DNA of 58,777 nucleotides, taken from positions 1 to 58,777 of the forward strand of contig CALXPN010000007.1 of the NCBI GenBank assembly GCA_944390285.1, written 5' to 3'. This document shows positions 35,980-45,787 of the stretch, in pieces. Every line of letters begins with the position of its first letter. The stretch's first letter is position 1. Both the position numbers and the translations under genes were made by a program. This DNA is from an uncultured Clostridia bacterium (GTDB lineage: Bacteria; Bacillota; Clostridia; TANB77; CAG-508). The notes under the pieces were generated by a model, which saw nothing but the letters and a program-made list of their open reading frames with translations, was not told the origin of the DNA and made no database searches.

Positions 35980-37014
35980 ATGCAAATAAAATCAGATATG
36001 AGCCGAAAAGATATGCAAACAGAATTATATGAAAGAGGAGCTTCTACAAGTTTAATTAAAATGCCAGCTGTTATAATTGCTATTAGAAATGCAGTTAGAT
36101 ATGCAGATAGAGGTGCAGAAACTTTTAATATATATAAAGATCCAATATCTATTGGTGGAAATGGCGAAATAATTATAAAAAATGATATTTTGAATTTAAT
36201 AGCAAAAATTAAATCATTACCAAATGGTGAAGCAAGATATGAATCAAAATTTCAAGAAGCAGGGGAAACTAGAGCTAGTGCTATAAGTATAGATTCATTC
36301 GGTATGGAGTATAGGCGAGAGTTATATAGATTAGTTGGAGAAGATAAAAATCAAAAATCATTAATTTCAACAATAGAAAGAGATCAAAATAATGGATTAA
36401 TTCGTTATGAAGAAATATCTGACTCAAACTTTCAAGGACCTATAGAATATAAATATAAAGAAAATGGAATGCCAACTTTATCAGATATTGAAACTTGGGC
36501 TGGACAAATAGGAGAAGAATTACCATTAAGTGGTACACTAGAAGAAAATATGGGCGATATGCTCACAAACTATCCTGAGACAAAAGGTTGGTATGAAGCA
36601 AGAGGAATGTTTCCAACAAATGCATATCAAAGAAATAAAAAATTAAAAGATTGTATACAAGCAAGAATAGTAAGACTACGTAGCGAACTAGAACCAAATA
36701 AAGAACTTCCATTTGGAGTTCCTGTTTCAATGATGACAAATAAAGAAGTCCAAATAAAAAGACAAATTATTAAAGAAGAGATTAAGGAAAAGCAAGCTTT
36801 ATTAGAAAAAGATTTTATAAAATTACCTGAAAGTATCACATTTGGAGAAGTTTCAAAAACAACCAGATTAAAAAATTTATATGATAGAATAAAAGCTGGA
36901 ATAACTTTTAATGAAGAAACTTTAAAAGATTTTCAAGAACTTCAAGAAGAATTGGGAGAATTTTCATCAAATGGTAAGTATTTTTCAGATACAGATGATC
37001 ATGAGAATAGATAA
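35980..37014 (+). CDS. Soluble unknown protein, 344 residues
   Basis: I do not recognise this protein. It has no signal peptide or membrane segment and is charged, with predicted helices (IKRQIIKEEIKEKQALLEKD, then a C-terminal KDFQELQEELGEF). The N-terminus (KDMQTELYERGASTSLIKMP, then AVIIAIRNAVRYADRG) looks like a small helical domain. The ATG is well supported by AGGAGGAAT. A nine-base segment 120 bases upstream (35844-35852) is complementary to the sequence covering this ribosome site (35964-35972), so the leader could close the start. A terminator follows. Confidence 0.65.
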   Translation: MQIKSDMSRKDMQTELYERGASTSLIKMPAVIIAIRNAVRYADRGAETFNIYKDPISIGGNGEIIIKNDILNLIAKIKSLPNGEARYESKFQEAGETRASAISIDSFGMEYRRELYRLVGEDKNQKSLISTIERDQNNGLIRYEEISDSNFQGPIEYKYKENGMPTLSDIETWAGQIGEELPLSGTLEENMGDMLTNYPETKGWYEARGMFPTNAYQRNKKLKDCIQARIVRLRSELEPNKELPFGVPVSMMTNKEVQIKRQIIKEEIKEKQALLEKDFIKLPESITFGEVSKTTRLKNLYDRIKAGITFNEETLKDFQELQEELGEFSSNGKYFSDTDDHENR

Positions 37015-37026
37015 ATAAAATATATT

Positions 37027-37061
37027 AGAACTTTAATATTTAAATGTTAAAGTTCTTTTTT
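37027..37061 (+). terminator. Terminator after the 344-residue unknown
   Basis: AGAACTTTAA pairs with TTAAAGTTCT and a T run follows. It abuts the hairpin element that starts at 37063. Confidence 0.85.
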
Positions 37062-37062
37062 C

Positions 37063-37250
37063 TACTAAAACATATATAAAAATATTATAAACATTTCATA
37101 GTCAAGCTAATTTTCAAAGGAATTTTAAAACAAAATTTGTCAGCGCCCTCAAGAATAAACTTGAGATTCCCTAACAAATTTTATTCAAAAATTCCTAATT
37201 CAAATTACTTTCCAAACAATGTTTATAATATTTTTATATATGTTTTAGTA
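37063..37250. repeat. Dispersed hairpin element, copy 2 (188 bp)
   Basis: Perfect 33-base inverted arms lie at 37063-37095 and 37218-37250. The core holds CAGCGCCCTC and a nested hairpin (CTCAAG...CTTGAG). It is the reverse-orientation relative of 3194-3378: cores align at most positions, overall length is 188 against 185, but the arm sequences differ and are still perfectly paired. It fills most of the 37015-37334 gap. Confidence 0.85.
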
Positions 37251-37334
37251 TTTAAAACTTGATATTGAAGAAATCACTTTATTTTGATATAATACATAAG
37301 ATATTAAAAGATATATTTTATGTGAGGAGATAAT

Positions 37335-38027
37335 ATGCAAAATTTAGTAATAGGAATAGAAGGTCTAGTTGGAGCTGGTAAAACAAGTATATGTAGAGAA
37401 CTTATTAAAAAAATACCTAATACTGTTTTATTAAATGGTGGAAATTTATATAGAGCAATAGTATATGTTATGATGAAAAATGGCGAAAAACTTGAAAATA
37501 TGAAAAATCAAGGAAAAAAATTAGATATAAAAGAAATGATGGATTTATTTAAAATTGAAATAAAAATTGAAAATAATGAAACAATAATATATATAGACGG
37601 AAAAAAAGCAAATGAAAAAAATTTACAGTCTAAAGAAGCGTCTATGGCTGTATCTATTATTGGTGGAAGTGCAAATAATAACAATTTATTTGTTTTTGCT
37701 AAAAATTTTATAAATAGTTTAAAACAAGATTATAATGTAATAGTTTCTGGAAGAAGTGTTATGAAAATTTATCCAGAATGTGATTATCATTTTTTTATAA
37801 TAGCAGATTTAAATGAAAGAGTAAGAAGAAAATGTATACAATATAATAATAAAGAAAATGAAAATGAAATAAAAAACAATATTTTAAAAAGAGATGAATT
37901 GCAAAAACAAGCAGGATTTTATGAATATAGTAATAAGACAATAGAAATTGATGTAACAAATTGTAAGTCAGTTTTGGAATCAACAAATTTGGTACTAAGT
38001 AAAATAAAATTACCAGAACTGATATAA
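37335..38027 (+). CDS. Cytidylate kinase-like (CMP/dCMP kinase family) protein
   Basis: This 230-residue P-loop kinase has Walker A EGLVGAGKTSICRE near the start. A Cmk-like NMP-binding region follows: LLNGGNLYRAIVYVM, corresponding to the D(S/T)GAMYR segment, and YNVIVSGRSVMKIYPE, corresponding to the DGRDIGTVVFP loop. Basic residues sit in LNERVRRKC. The usual Asp residues of Cmk (DSGA, DGRD) are changed to NGGN and SGRS, so substrate preference may differ from CMP. GGAGGAGA-like sequence precedes the ATG. murD starts 13 bases after its stop, so the two are co-transcribed. A true cmk elsewhere in the genome would support a diverged paralogue. Confidence 0.7.
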   Translation: MQNLVIGIEGLVGAGKTSICRELIKKIPNTVLLNGGNLYRAIVYVMMKNGEKLENMKNQGKKLDIKEMMDLFKIEIKIENNETIIYIDGKKANEKNLQSKEASMAVSIIGGSANNNNLFVFAKNFINSLKQDYNVIVSGRSVMKIYPECDYHFFIIADLNERVRRKCIQYNNKENENEIKNNILKRDELQKQAGFYEYSNKTIEIDVTNCKSVLESTNLVLSKIKLPELI

Positions 38028-38040
38028 GATAGGAGGAATA

Positions 38041-39459
38041 ATGGAATACATAAATGAAAAATTACTAGAATTTAATAATTATTTAAAAAATAGAAAAGTT
38101 GCTATAATAGGACTTGGAGTTAGTAATATACCATTAATTGATTATTTACATGATTGCAAATCTAATGTAACTGTATTTGATGGAAAAGAAATAGATGATA
38201 TAGATAAAAATATTATAGATAAAATAGTAAATTATGGTATGATGTTTCATTTTGGTAAGGGATATTTAGAAAAATTAGTTGGGTTTGATATAATATTTCG
38301 TTCTCCTAGTTGTCTTCCAACTGTTCCAGAACTCGTAGCTGAAAGTAACAGAGGTGCTATAATTACAACAGAAATAGAAATGTTAATGGAACTTACTCCT
38401 GGTTTAGTAATTGGAGTAACAGGAAGTGATGGAAAGACAACAACTACGACATTGATTTATGAAATTTTGAAAAAAGATGGATATAATTGTTATTTAGGTG
38501 GAAATATTGGAACACCTCTTTTTACTAAAGTTTCTGAAATGGTACCAGATGATATTATAGTTTTAGAATTAAGTAGTTTTCAACTAATGGGAATGAAAAT
38601 AAGTCCTAAAATATCTGTAATAACAAATATAACTCCAAATCATTTAAATGTTCATTCAGATATGACAGAATATATTGAAGCCAAAAAAAATATATTTAAA
38701 AATCAATCAAAAGATGATTTATTAGTATTAAACTATGATAATGAAATAACGAGAGAATGTAGCAAAGAAGCCAAAGGAAAAGTTGTATTTTTTAGTAGCA
38801 AAAATAAACTTCTAAATGGATATATATATGATAATGAAGATGGAAAAATAAAAATATGTAAAAACGGACTTAGAAAACATGTTTTTGATACAAGATATAT
38901 GAAATTAAGAGGAGTTCATAATTTTGAAAATGCCTGTGCAGCAATAATTGCTACAAAAAACTTAGTAAAAAAAGAATCTATAGATTTTGTTCTTACAGAA
39001 TTTAAAGGAGTAGAACATAGATTAGAATTAATAAAAGAAACTGAAAACAGAGTAAAATGGTATAATGATTCAGTAAGTTCTAGTCCAACAAGAACTATAG
39101 CAGGTCTAAATGCTTTTGCATTAAAAAATATAATTTTAATAGCAGGAGGATATGATAAAAATTTAGATTATACAGTTCTAGCAAAACCTATTATAGATAA
39201 TTGCAAAGCATTAATATTACTAGGGCAAACAGCAAAGAAAATAGAAAAAGCAGTAAGCTCTGAATTAAAAAAAGATAAAAAGGAATTACCTATTTATCAA
39301 TGTGAGTCTTTAAAACAAGCAGTACAAAAAGCAAATGATATTAGTAAAAAAGGAGATATAGTACTTTTTTCTCCTGCAAGTGCTAGTTTTGATATGTTTA
39401 AGAATTTCGCAGAAAGAGGAAAGTTCTTTAAATCATATGTAAATGAAATTGTAAAATAG
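38041..39459 (+). CDS. murD: UDP-N-acetylmuramoylalanine--D-glutamate ligase
   Basis: MurD adds D-glutamate to UDP-MurNAc-L-Ala in the cytoplasmic stage of peptidoglycan synthesis. The 472-residue protein has an N-terminal UDP-binding Rossmann domain (KVAIIGLGVSNIPLIDYL). The ATP-binding central domain has GVTGSDGKTTTTTLIYEILK, GGNIGTP and NITPNHLNVH. The C-terminal domain has KGVEHRLE and YNDSVSSSPTRT. AGGAGGAATA precedes the ATG. It follows the CMP-kinase-like gene closely and ends within a terminator whose stem overlaps the stop codon. No other mur gene of the usual dcw cluster is nearby. Confidence 0.95.
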   Translation: MEYINEKLLEFNNYLKNRKVAIIGLGVSNIPLIDYLHDCKSNVTVFDGKEIDDIDKNIIDKIVNYGMMFHFGKGYLEKLVGFDIIFRSPSCLPTVPELVAESNRGAIITTEIEMLMELTPGLVIGVTGSDGKTTTTTLIYEILKKDGYNCYLGGNIGTPLFTKVSEMVPDDIIVLELSSFQLMGMKISPKISVITNITPNHLNVHSDMTEYIEAKKNIFKNQSKDDLLVLNYDNEITRECSKEAKGKVVFFSSKNKLLNGYIYDNEDGKIKICKNGLRKHVFDTRYMKLRGVHNFENACAAIIATKNLVKKESIDFVLTEFKGVEHRLELIKETENRVKWYNDSVSSSPTRTIAGLNAFALKNIILIAGGYDKNLDYTVLAKPIIDNCKALILLGQTAKKIEKAVSSELKKDKKELPIYQCESLKQAVQKANDISKKGDIVLFSPASASFDMFKNFAERGKFFKSYVNEIVK

Positions 39460-39481
39460 AACATTTTTGTTCTATTTTTTT
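39453..39481 (+). terminator. Terminator overlapping the murD stop codon
   Basis: AAAATAGAAC pairs with GTTCTATTTT around a six-base loop and T run. The left stem includes the TAG stop. Confidence 0.85.
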
Positions 39482-39519
39482 TGAAAGCCTCATATAATTT
39501 AGAAAAAAGGAGGTATTTT

Positions 39520-40107
39520 ATGTTTTTTTCAAATAATGACGGTTATATGCAGGATTTATATTTTTATAATCAACAACCAAATACATATATGCCAAATAAT
39601 ATGCAAAATATAGATATGATGCAAGGAATGTATAATTCTAATCCAAATTATTATAATAATAATTGTAATGTAACAAACTACAATTCTTTATATCCAAGTA
39701 TATATAAAATAATTTTACCTGTTGCACAGAAAGTAATTACAAATAATAATTATAAATATTTAAATGAAGATAGTTTAAATAATATGACTGATACAGTTTT
39801 TAATATTGTTGATGGCCAAATAAATTATACAAATGAAAATTCTGGTTCTACTAATATGGAAACAAATACTCAAGTAGCAACAAATACTGTAAATTCTTCC
39901 TCAAACAGAAATACAGATTCTAATAGAACGAATTTAAATAACTCTAATCCTATATCTAATAATAGCAATAATTGCGATTATCTGCTTAAAGATATAATTA
40001 AAATAATTATTTTAGACGAATTAATGAAACAAAGAAATTTTAGATTAAGAAATCAATGTTCTTGTTTTCAATGTCAAAATCCTGCAAATTATAATATGAA
40101 TTTTTAG
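39520..40107 (+). CDS. Asn/Tyr-rich protein, possibly spore-coat associated
   Basis: The protein has 195 residues from ATG 39520, chosen for the AAAGGAGG nine bases upstream. The N-terminus is Asn, Tyr, Met and Gln rich (NNDGYMQDLYFYNQQPNTYM). A more ordered middle follows (LYPSIYKIILPVAQKVITNN), then an Asn/Ser/Thr linker and a C-terminal helix. The end is Cys-containing (NQCSCFQCQNP). The composition and ordered YPSIYKII block recall spore-coat-like proteins of Clostridia, but no firm family is assigned. The C-terminal CxCxxC could bind metal or crosslink. It is flanked by two terminators, so it is an isolated, probably highly expressed gene. Confidence 0.6.
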   Translation: MFFSNNDGYMQDLYFYNQQPNTYMPNNMQNIDMMQGMYNSNPNYYNNNCNVTNYNSLYPSIYKIILPVAQKVITNNNYKYLNEDSLNNMTDTVFNIVDGQINYTNENSGSTNMETNTQVATNTVNSSSNRNTDSNRTNLNNSNPISNNSNNCDYLLKDIIKIIILDELMKQRNFRLRNQCSCFQCQNPANYNMNF

Positions 40108-40112
40108 AAGCA

Positions 40113-40149
40113 AAATACCTTAAATAAATTCTATTTAAGGTATTTTTTT
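40113..40149 (+). terminator. Terminator after the Asn-rich gene
   Basis: AATACCTTAAATA pairs with TATTTAAGGTATT and a T run follows. Confidence 0.88.
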
Positions 40150-40184
40150 AGATTTTTTGAATATAATTTAAATAGGAGAATATA

Positions 40185-41258
40185 ATGAATTATATAAATA
40201 TTTTAAAAAAATTTTGTATAGGAATAGTCATAATTATATCTTTTTTCATAGTATGTAAACTTACTATATTTTATATTCCTTTTTTAATAGCATATATTAT
40301 TTCTTTACTTGTTGACCCAATAATTAAATGGATACATAAAAGGACAAGTTTTACACGAAAAGTAGATAGTATTATTGTTCTTTTAATAATTTTTACTTTG
40401 CTAGCTGGAATATTGATATTTGGTGGAGTAAAATTAGTATCTGAAACAACTAAACTTCTAACAGGATTAAATGATTATGTAGAAATAGTAATAGAATTTG
40501 TTAATGAAAAAAGTAAAAATATAAATTTTACAAATTTAAATAAAGAAGTTATTAATATTTTTGAAAATTCTGCTAATGATTTTATAAATACAATAACAAC
40601 AGAATTAAAAAACTTTTTAATTAAAATATTGGATTATATAACTTCCATTCCTAATATGTTCATCAATATAGTTATTACTATTTTGGCAACATATTTTATA
40701 TGTTCAGATAAATTTTATATTTTAGATAGAATGGAACATCATTTATCTAAAAAAATGGTTGGTAAAATAATAAAACATTCAAATGAAATAATTTCATCAC
40801 TAGCTGGATATCTGAAAGCAGAAATCATATTAACTTTTATAACTTTTTTAATAGTATTAACAGGTTTAAATATTTTTTATTTATTAGGAATGGAAATAGA
40901 ATATCCAATTTTAATTGCACTTGCAATAGGGTTTGTTGATGCTCTTCCAATACTTGGTGCAGGAAGTGTTATGATACCCTGGAGCATAATATTATTCATA
41001 AAACAAAACAATTCTTTAGGTTTTTCTATTCTAGGATTATATTTTATAATTGTACTTGTAAAACAATTTTTAGAACCTAAAATTGTAAGTAATAAAATTG
41101 GAATACATCCAATTTTTACATTACTTGCAATGTATACAAGCTTTAAAATTATAGGAGTGATGGGATTATTAATTGGTCCTATATTACTTATTATTTTAAA
41201 AAATATTTTTTCTGAAATATTAGATAAAGGAATTGTTAGTTCTATATTAGATGATTAG
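40185..41258 (+). CDS. ytvI: Sporulation integral membrane protein YtvI-like (AI-2E family)
   Basis: This 357-residue polytopic AI-2E-superfamily protein resembles YtvI of endospore formers. It has N-terminal helices, a charged central stretch (about 85-140) and a C-terminal permease block. That block has GFVDALPILGAGSVMIPWSI and VKQFLEPKIVSNKIGIHP. YtvI is a conserved sporulation gene of poorly known mechanism. Compared with the protein at 14937 it has the sporulation-type VDALPILG motif rather than TALIPVVG. AGGAGAATATA precedes the ATG. Its stop overlaps the stop of the convergent DUF1980-like gene by three bases. The subfamily name is by pattern, not alignment. Confidence 0.78.
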   Translation: MNYINILKKFCIGIVIIISFFIVCKLTIFYIPFLIAYIISLLVDPIIKWIHKRTSFTRKVDSIIVLLIIFTLLAGILIFGGVKLVSETTKLLTGLNDYVEIVIEFVNEKSKNINFTNLNKEVINIFENSANDFINTITTELKNFLIKILDYITSIPNMFINIVITILATYFICSDKFYILDRMEHHLSKKMVGKIIKHSNEIISSLAGYLKAEIILTFITFLIVLTGLNIFYLLGMEIEYPILIALAIGFVDALPILGAGSVMIPWSIILFIKQNNSLGFSILGLYFIIVLVKQFLEPKIVSNKIGIHPIFTLLAMYTSFKIIGVMGLLIGPILLIILKNIFSEILDKGIVSSILDD

Positions 41259-41809
41259 TATATAACTGCTGTTGGAACATATTCATCACTTGGCATTTGA
41301 ACATTTGGATTTTCTGGTTTTGTTGTAGTTTCAATATTTATTACTTTTACTATAGGTATATCACTATTATTATATTGTCCTTTTGTAATTTCTCCAGTTA
41401 TATTTACCCATGTATATATATCAAAATCTTTTGCTTCTTTACAAGAACATAAAAAACCTACAATTAATGTTTGATTATTCCCAATATCCATATCACGTGC
41501 AAGTACAAATTCATCTTCAGTAAATCCTGATAATTTATAAACATAACCTGAAAATGATATTTTTTGACCTATATATGTATCAATATCTTCATGAACTTCT
41601 TTTAATATATTAGTATAATTTTCTGGAGTAAGCTTTGCAATCTCTGAAGAGGGAATAGAGTCATTTATAAAAGTATTATTGTTTTTATTCGTATTATGTA
41701 ATATATGATATAATACTGAAACTCCTATACTTATACATATTATAATCATTATTACTAAAATAGTTTTAAATATAACTTTCTTATTAATTTTTACATTATA
41801 AATAAGCAT
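41255..41809 (-). CDS. DUF1980/YcgQ-like membrane-anchored protein
   Basis: The protein has 184 residues with an N-terminal helix (about 14-36). The domain that follows looks like the C-terminal part of TIGR03943/YcgQ proteins: IGQKISFSGYVYKLSGFTED, VLARDMDIGNNQTLIVGFLC, WVNITGEITKGQYNNSDIPI and a final YVPTAV. In full-length relatives this domain follows four or more membrane helices and works with a YcgR-type permease. Here only one helix precedes it and no partner permease is adjacent, so it is a short form. An OB-fold is likely. AAGGAGAT lies before the ATG. It is convergent with ytvI. Confidence 0.7.
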   Translation of the reverse strand: MLIYNVKINKKVIFKTILVIMIIICISIGVSVLYHILHNTNKNNNTFINDSIPSSEIAKLTPENYTNILKEVHEDIDTYIGQKISFSGYVYKLSGFTEDEFVLARDMDIGNNQTLIVGFLCSCKEAKDFDIYTWVNITGEITKGQYNNSDIPIVKVINIETTTKPENPNVQMPSDEYVPTAVIY

Positions 41810-41931
41810 ATTAAAATCTCCTTTTTAAGTTTTATACATAATATGCAAATTTATTTCTAATTATTCATGAATTTCTATAGACATTTTTTTATATTATTGA
41901 TATATTAACTATAAATAAAGGGGGAAAATAC

Positions 41932-42783
41932 ATGGAAACAAAAGAAACATTATTTCATATTGATAGAATTATATATACGATGTTTATTATGCTTACAATT
42001 GTTATAATTACATATTTGAGTTTTTTAACAACTGCCAAATTTTTTATATGTCCTATAATACTTGTAATAGAATATATGTTTTTTTTATTTATTAAAAGAA
42101 AAGAAAAACAACATAAATTTGAAGAATTAGAAAAAAATTCAGAAAAATTAAATAAGCTAAAAAATATTTTAGATAAAATTTTTATTGTTTTTTCAATTAT
42201 TTTTGTTTTAATAGTTGTTTATGCTATATATAAAACTATTATTGGAAATACTTTAAATTTCTTTATAGAAATAGTAAATGCTAATATAATATCTTTTATT
42301 TTATTTATTATATTTCTTGCTTTAATGTATGTTTTTACTAAAAAAGATAAAAATATAAAAATTGATACTTCTAATGTGAAAAACTTAAGTTTAACAAAAG
42401 GATTAAAATATTTAGTTTATGGTTCTTTTATAATAATAACATGTATAATACCATTTATATATGGATATTATACTGAAAAAATGATATGGGTTATAAGCTC
42501 TTTAAGTACTTTAATTTTTGGAGTATTAATTTCTGTAATTTTAAGAATAAAATATTATAATAAATCGGCATATAGTATTTTAGCACTAAGCTTATTATTT
42601 GTAGTTTTAATGAGTATCTTTTCACAGATAGAATCACTTATATTAGGATATGTATTATTTTTAATATCAATAATTATTAGTTTATTTGCTTTAAAAAATT
42701 TTAATAAAAATAGTGAGATTTCAGTAATTATATTAACTATTTTATTAGTTTTGGTTGTTCTTTCTCAAATTTTGATAAAATAA
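41932..42783 (+). CDS. Polytopic membrane protein of unknown function
   Basis: The protein has 283 residues and is almost entirely hydrophobic, with about nine membrane segments grouped as 2 + 2 + 5. A short cytoplasmic loop after the second helix is rich in Lys and Glu (IKRKEKQHKFEELEKNSEKL). No transporter signature or family is recognised. GGGGGAAAATAC precedes the ATG. It is a single gene upstream of secA, separated from it by a short AT-rich spacer with its own promoter. No functional inference is offered. Confidence 0.6.
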   Translation: METKETLFHIDRIIYTMFIMLTIVIITYLSFLTTAKFFICPIILVIEYMFFLFIKRKEKQHKFEELEKNSEKLNKLKNILDKIFIVFSIIFVLIVVYAIYKTIIGNTLNFFIEIVNANIISFILFIIFLALMYVFTKKDKNIKIDTSNVKNLSLTKGLKYLVYGSFIIITCIIPFIYGYYTEKMIWVISSLSTLIFGVLISVILRIKYYNKSAYSILALSLLFVVLMSIFSQIESLILGYVLFLISIIISLFALKNFNKNSEISVIILTILLVLVVLSQILIK

Positions 42784-42849
42784 ATTAGAAAAAGGGGCTT
42801 TTTACAGTTCCTTTTTTGTTTAAATAACAAAATTAAAAAATACTTTTTC

Positions 42850-42878
42850 TTGCAAAAATATTTAAATAGTGATATAGT
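42850..42878 (+). promoter_or_regulatory. Sigma-A type promoter for secA
   Basis: TTGCAA at 42850-42855, a 17-base spacer and TATAGT at 42873-42878 lie 38 bases upstream of the secA start. Confidence 0.55.
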
Positions 42879-42916
42879 ATCATAGTATAAATTTAAGAGA
42901 TATTGAGGAGGAAACA

Positions 42917-45700
42917 ATGGGAATATTTGGCAAAATTTTCGGAACTTATAGTGAAAAAGAAGTTAAAAGAGTAAGGCCAATTGTAGATAAAATTAATAGT
43001 TTAGAACCAGAAATGGAAAAATTAACAGATAAACAATTACAAGCGAAAACTGTATATTTTAAAGAAGAATTATCAAAAGGAAAAACCTTGGATGATATAT
43101 TACCAGAAGCATTTGCAGTTGTAAGAGAAGCCTCTAAAAGAGTTTTAGGAATGAGACATTTTGATGTTCAATTAATAGGTGGTATTATCTTACATCAAGG
43201 TAGAATTGCAGAAATGAAAACTGGTGAAGGAAAAACATTAGTTGCAACATTACCTGTATATTTAAATGCTCTTACTGGAAAAGGTGTTCATGTTATTACA
43301 GTAAATGAATATTTAGCAAAAAGAGATAGTGAATGGATGGGAAAAGTTTATAGATTTCTAGGACTTTCTGTTGGACTTATATATGGAAGAATGCCACATG
43401 ATGAAAAGCAAAAAGCTTATAATTCTGATATTACTTATGGTACAAATAATGAATTCGGATTTGATTATTTGAGAGATAATATGGTTATACATAAAGAGGA
43501 AATGGTACAAAGAGAATTAAATTATGCTATAGTGGATGAAATTGATAGTATTTTAATTGATGAAGCACGTACTCCACTTATAATTTCAGGTAGAGCAAAT
43601 AAATCATCAGATTTATATAAAAAAGCTGATAGATTTGTAAAAAAATTAAAACCAAAAGTTATTGTTGAAGAAGATGTTAAAGATATAGATCAAACAGAAG
43701 ATAATGAAAAATATGATTATATTGTTGATTTAAAAGCTAAATCAGCAACTCTTACTGCAAAAGGCATTGAGAAAGCAGAAAGAGAATTTAATTTAGAAAA
43801 CTTAAATGACATTGAAAATACAGATGTTGTTCATAATATAAATCAAGCTTTAAGAGCAAATGGTATTATGAAAAAAGATATTGATTACATTGTAAAAGAT
43901 GGTGAAGTTCTTATAGTTGATGAATTTACCGGACGTATTATGTATGGAAGAAGATATAATGATGGTTTACATCAAGCAATAGAAGCAAAGGAAAATGTAA
44001 AAATAGCAGATGAATCTAAAACTTTAGCTACAATTACATTCCAAAATTATTTTAGAATGTATGGAAAATTATCTGGAATGACTGGAACTGCTATGACAGA
44101 AGAAAATGAATTTAGAGAAATATATAATCTTGATGTTGTAGAAATTCCTACAAATAAACCTTTAATAAGAATAGATCATACAGATATTATTTATAAAAAT
44201 GAAGCAAGTAAGTTTAGAGCTGTTATAAATGATATTAAAGAAAGTCATTCAAAAGGGCAACCTGTTTTAGTAGGTACAGTTTCTATTGAAAATTCAGAAA
44301 AATTAAGTAAATTATTATCAAAAGAAGGAATATCACATGAAGTTTTAAATGCTAAAAATCATGAAAAAGAAGCAGAAATAATAGCACAAGCAGGTAAATA
44401 TGGAGCAGTTACAATTGCTACAAATATGGCAGGTCGTGGTACAGATATTATGCTTGGTGGTAATAGCGAATATCTTGCAAAACAAGAAATGAGAAAACTA
44501 AAATATGAAGATTATTTAATAGAACAAGCAACTGCTTTTAATGAAACTGATGATACTGAAATTCTTGATGCCAGAAAAAAATTCAAAGAATTACAAAATA
44601 AATTCGATGAAGAAATAAAAGAAGAAAAAGAAAAAGTAATTAAAGCTGGTGGTTTAAAAATTATAGGTACAGAAAGACATGAATCAAGAAGAATTGATAA
44701 TCAGCTTCGTGGACGTAGTGGTCGTCAAGGAGACCCTGGTGAAACAAGATTTTATTTAGCACTAGATGACAGTTTACTAAAAATCTTCGGTGGAGATATG
44801 ATAACAAAGGTTTTTGATAAAGGAAATATTCCTGAAGATATGCCAATAGAAGTAAAATTAATTGCTAAAACAATTGAAAATGCACAAAGTAGGGTAGAAG
44901 GTAGAAACTTTTCTATAAGAAAACATATTTTAAGCTATGATGATGTTATGAATGTTCAAAGAGATATAATTTATTCTCAAAGAAGAAAAGTATTAGATGG
45001 AGAAGACATAAGAGATAACATTATAGAAATGATAAATTCTGCTTGTGAAATGATTATAGATACTTATAGGAATGAAATTGAAGAAAATAAGATAAGTAGA
45101 GAAGCTTTACTAAATGAAATAAAAGTAGGATTAAATATAGGAGAAGTAGAAGCATTAAAAGATAAAAAATTAAATGCTGAAAAAATTGAAAATGAAATAA
45201 AAGAAAAAGCTATAGCAAGTTATGAAGCAAAAGAAAAAGAATTTGGAAATGATATAAGAGAAATAGAACGAATTGTACTTTTAAAAGTAGTTGATACAAA
45301 ATGGATGGATCATATTGATAACATGGATGAGTTAAAAAATGGTATTGGACTTAGAGCATATGGTCAAAAGGATCCTGTTGTACAATATAGATTTGAAGGT
45401 GGAGAAATGTTTGATGAGATGATAGCTCAAATCAAACTAGAAGTTGCAAAAATAATGTTGCATGTTGTAAAAACAAGTACACCAATAAAAAGAACTTCAA
45501 CTGCTAATATTACAAATGCAGGATTAGATAGTTCGGCAATATCAGAAATGAATATTGAAGGGGAAAATAATATTCCAAAAACAAATAAAACAGAAAAACC
45601 TCAACCTATTGTAAATAGCGGTCCTAAAATTGGAAGAAATGATCCATGTCCATGTGGAAGTGGTAAGAAATACAAAAACTGTTGCGGAAAAAATGCATAG
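42917..45700 (+). CDS. secA: Preprotein translocase ATPase SecA
   Basis: SecA drives protein export through SecYEG. The 927-residue length is normal. Domains in order: NBD1 with [17 protein letters not shown] (Walker A), [20 protein letters not shown] (DEAD), the preprotein cross-linking domain, and NBD2 with [14 protein letters not shown] and [18 protein letters not shown]. The scaffold and wing domains include [16 protein letters not shown]. The C-terminal zinc-binding SEC-C motif is [26 protein letters not shown] precedes the ATG. It is monocistronic with a clear promoter and terminator. No accessory SecA2 is visible. Confidence 0.97.
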   Translation: MGIFGKIFGTYSEKEVKRVRPIVDKINSLEPEMEKLTDKQLQAKTVYFKEELSKGKTLDDILPEAFAVVREASKRVLGMRHFDVQLIGGIILHQGRIAEMKTGEGKTLVATLPVYLNALTGKGVHVITVNEYLAKRDSEWMGKVYRFLGLSVGLIYGRMPHDEKQKAYNSDITYGTNNEFGFDYLRDNMVIHKEEMVQRELNYAIVDEIDSILIDEARTPLIISGRANKSSDLYKKADRFVKKLKPKVIVEEDVKDIDQTEDNEKYDYIVDLKAKSATLTAKGIEKAEREFNLENLNDIENTDVVHNINQALRANGIMKKDIDYIVKDGEVLIVDEFTGRIMYGRRYNDGLHQAIEAKENVKIADESKTLATITFQNYFRMYGKLSGMTGTAMTEENEFREIYNLDVVEIPTNKPLIRIDHTDIIYKNEASKFRAVINDIKESHSKGQPVLVGTVSIENSEKLSKLLSKEGISHEVLNAKNHEKEAEIIAQAGKYGAVTIATNMAGRGTDIMLGGNSEYLAKQEMRKLKYEDYLIEQATAFNETDDTEILDARKKFKELQNKFDEEIKEEKEKVIKAGGLKIIGTERHESRRIDNQLRGRSGRQGDPGETRFYLALDDSLLKIFGGDMITKVFDKGNIPEDMPIEVKLIAKTIENAQSRVEGRNFSIRKHILSYDDVMNVQRDIIYSQRRKVLDGEDIRDNIIEMINSACEMIIDTYRNEIEENKISREALLNEIKVGLNIGEVEALKDKKLNAEKIENEIKEKAIASYEAKEKEFGNDIREIERIVLLKVVDTKWMDHIDNMDELKNGIGLRAYGQKDPVVQYRFEGGEMFDEMIAQIKLEVAKIMLHVVKTSTPIKRTSTANITNAGLDSSAISEMNIEGENNIPKTNKTEKPQPIVNSGPKIGRNDPCPCGSGKKYKNCCGKNA

Positions 45701-45703
45701 ATA

Positions 45704-45745
45704 AAACAGGATTTTGAGGTTAAACTTAAAATCCTGTTTTATTTA
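45704..45745 (+). terminator. Terminator after secA
   Basis: AAAACAGGATTTT pairs with AAAATCCTGTTTT around a 14-base loop, followed by T-rich DNA. Confidence 0.88.
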
Positions 45746-45787
45746 TTTAAATATAATAATGTAAATGTAAAACAAATGGAGGATTAT

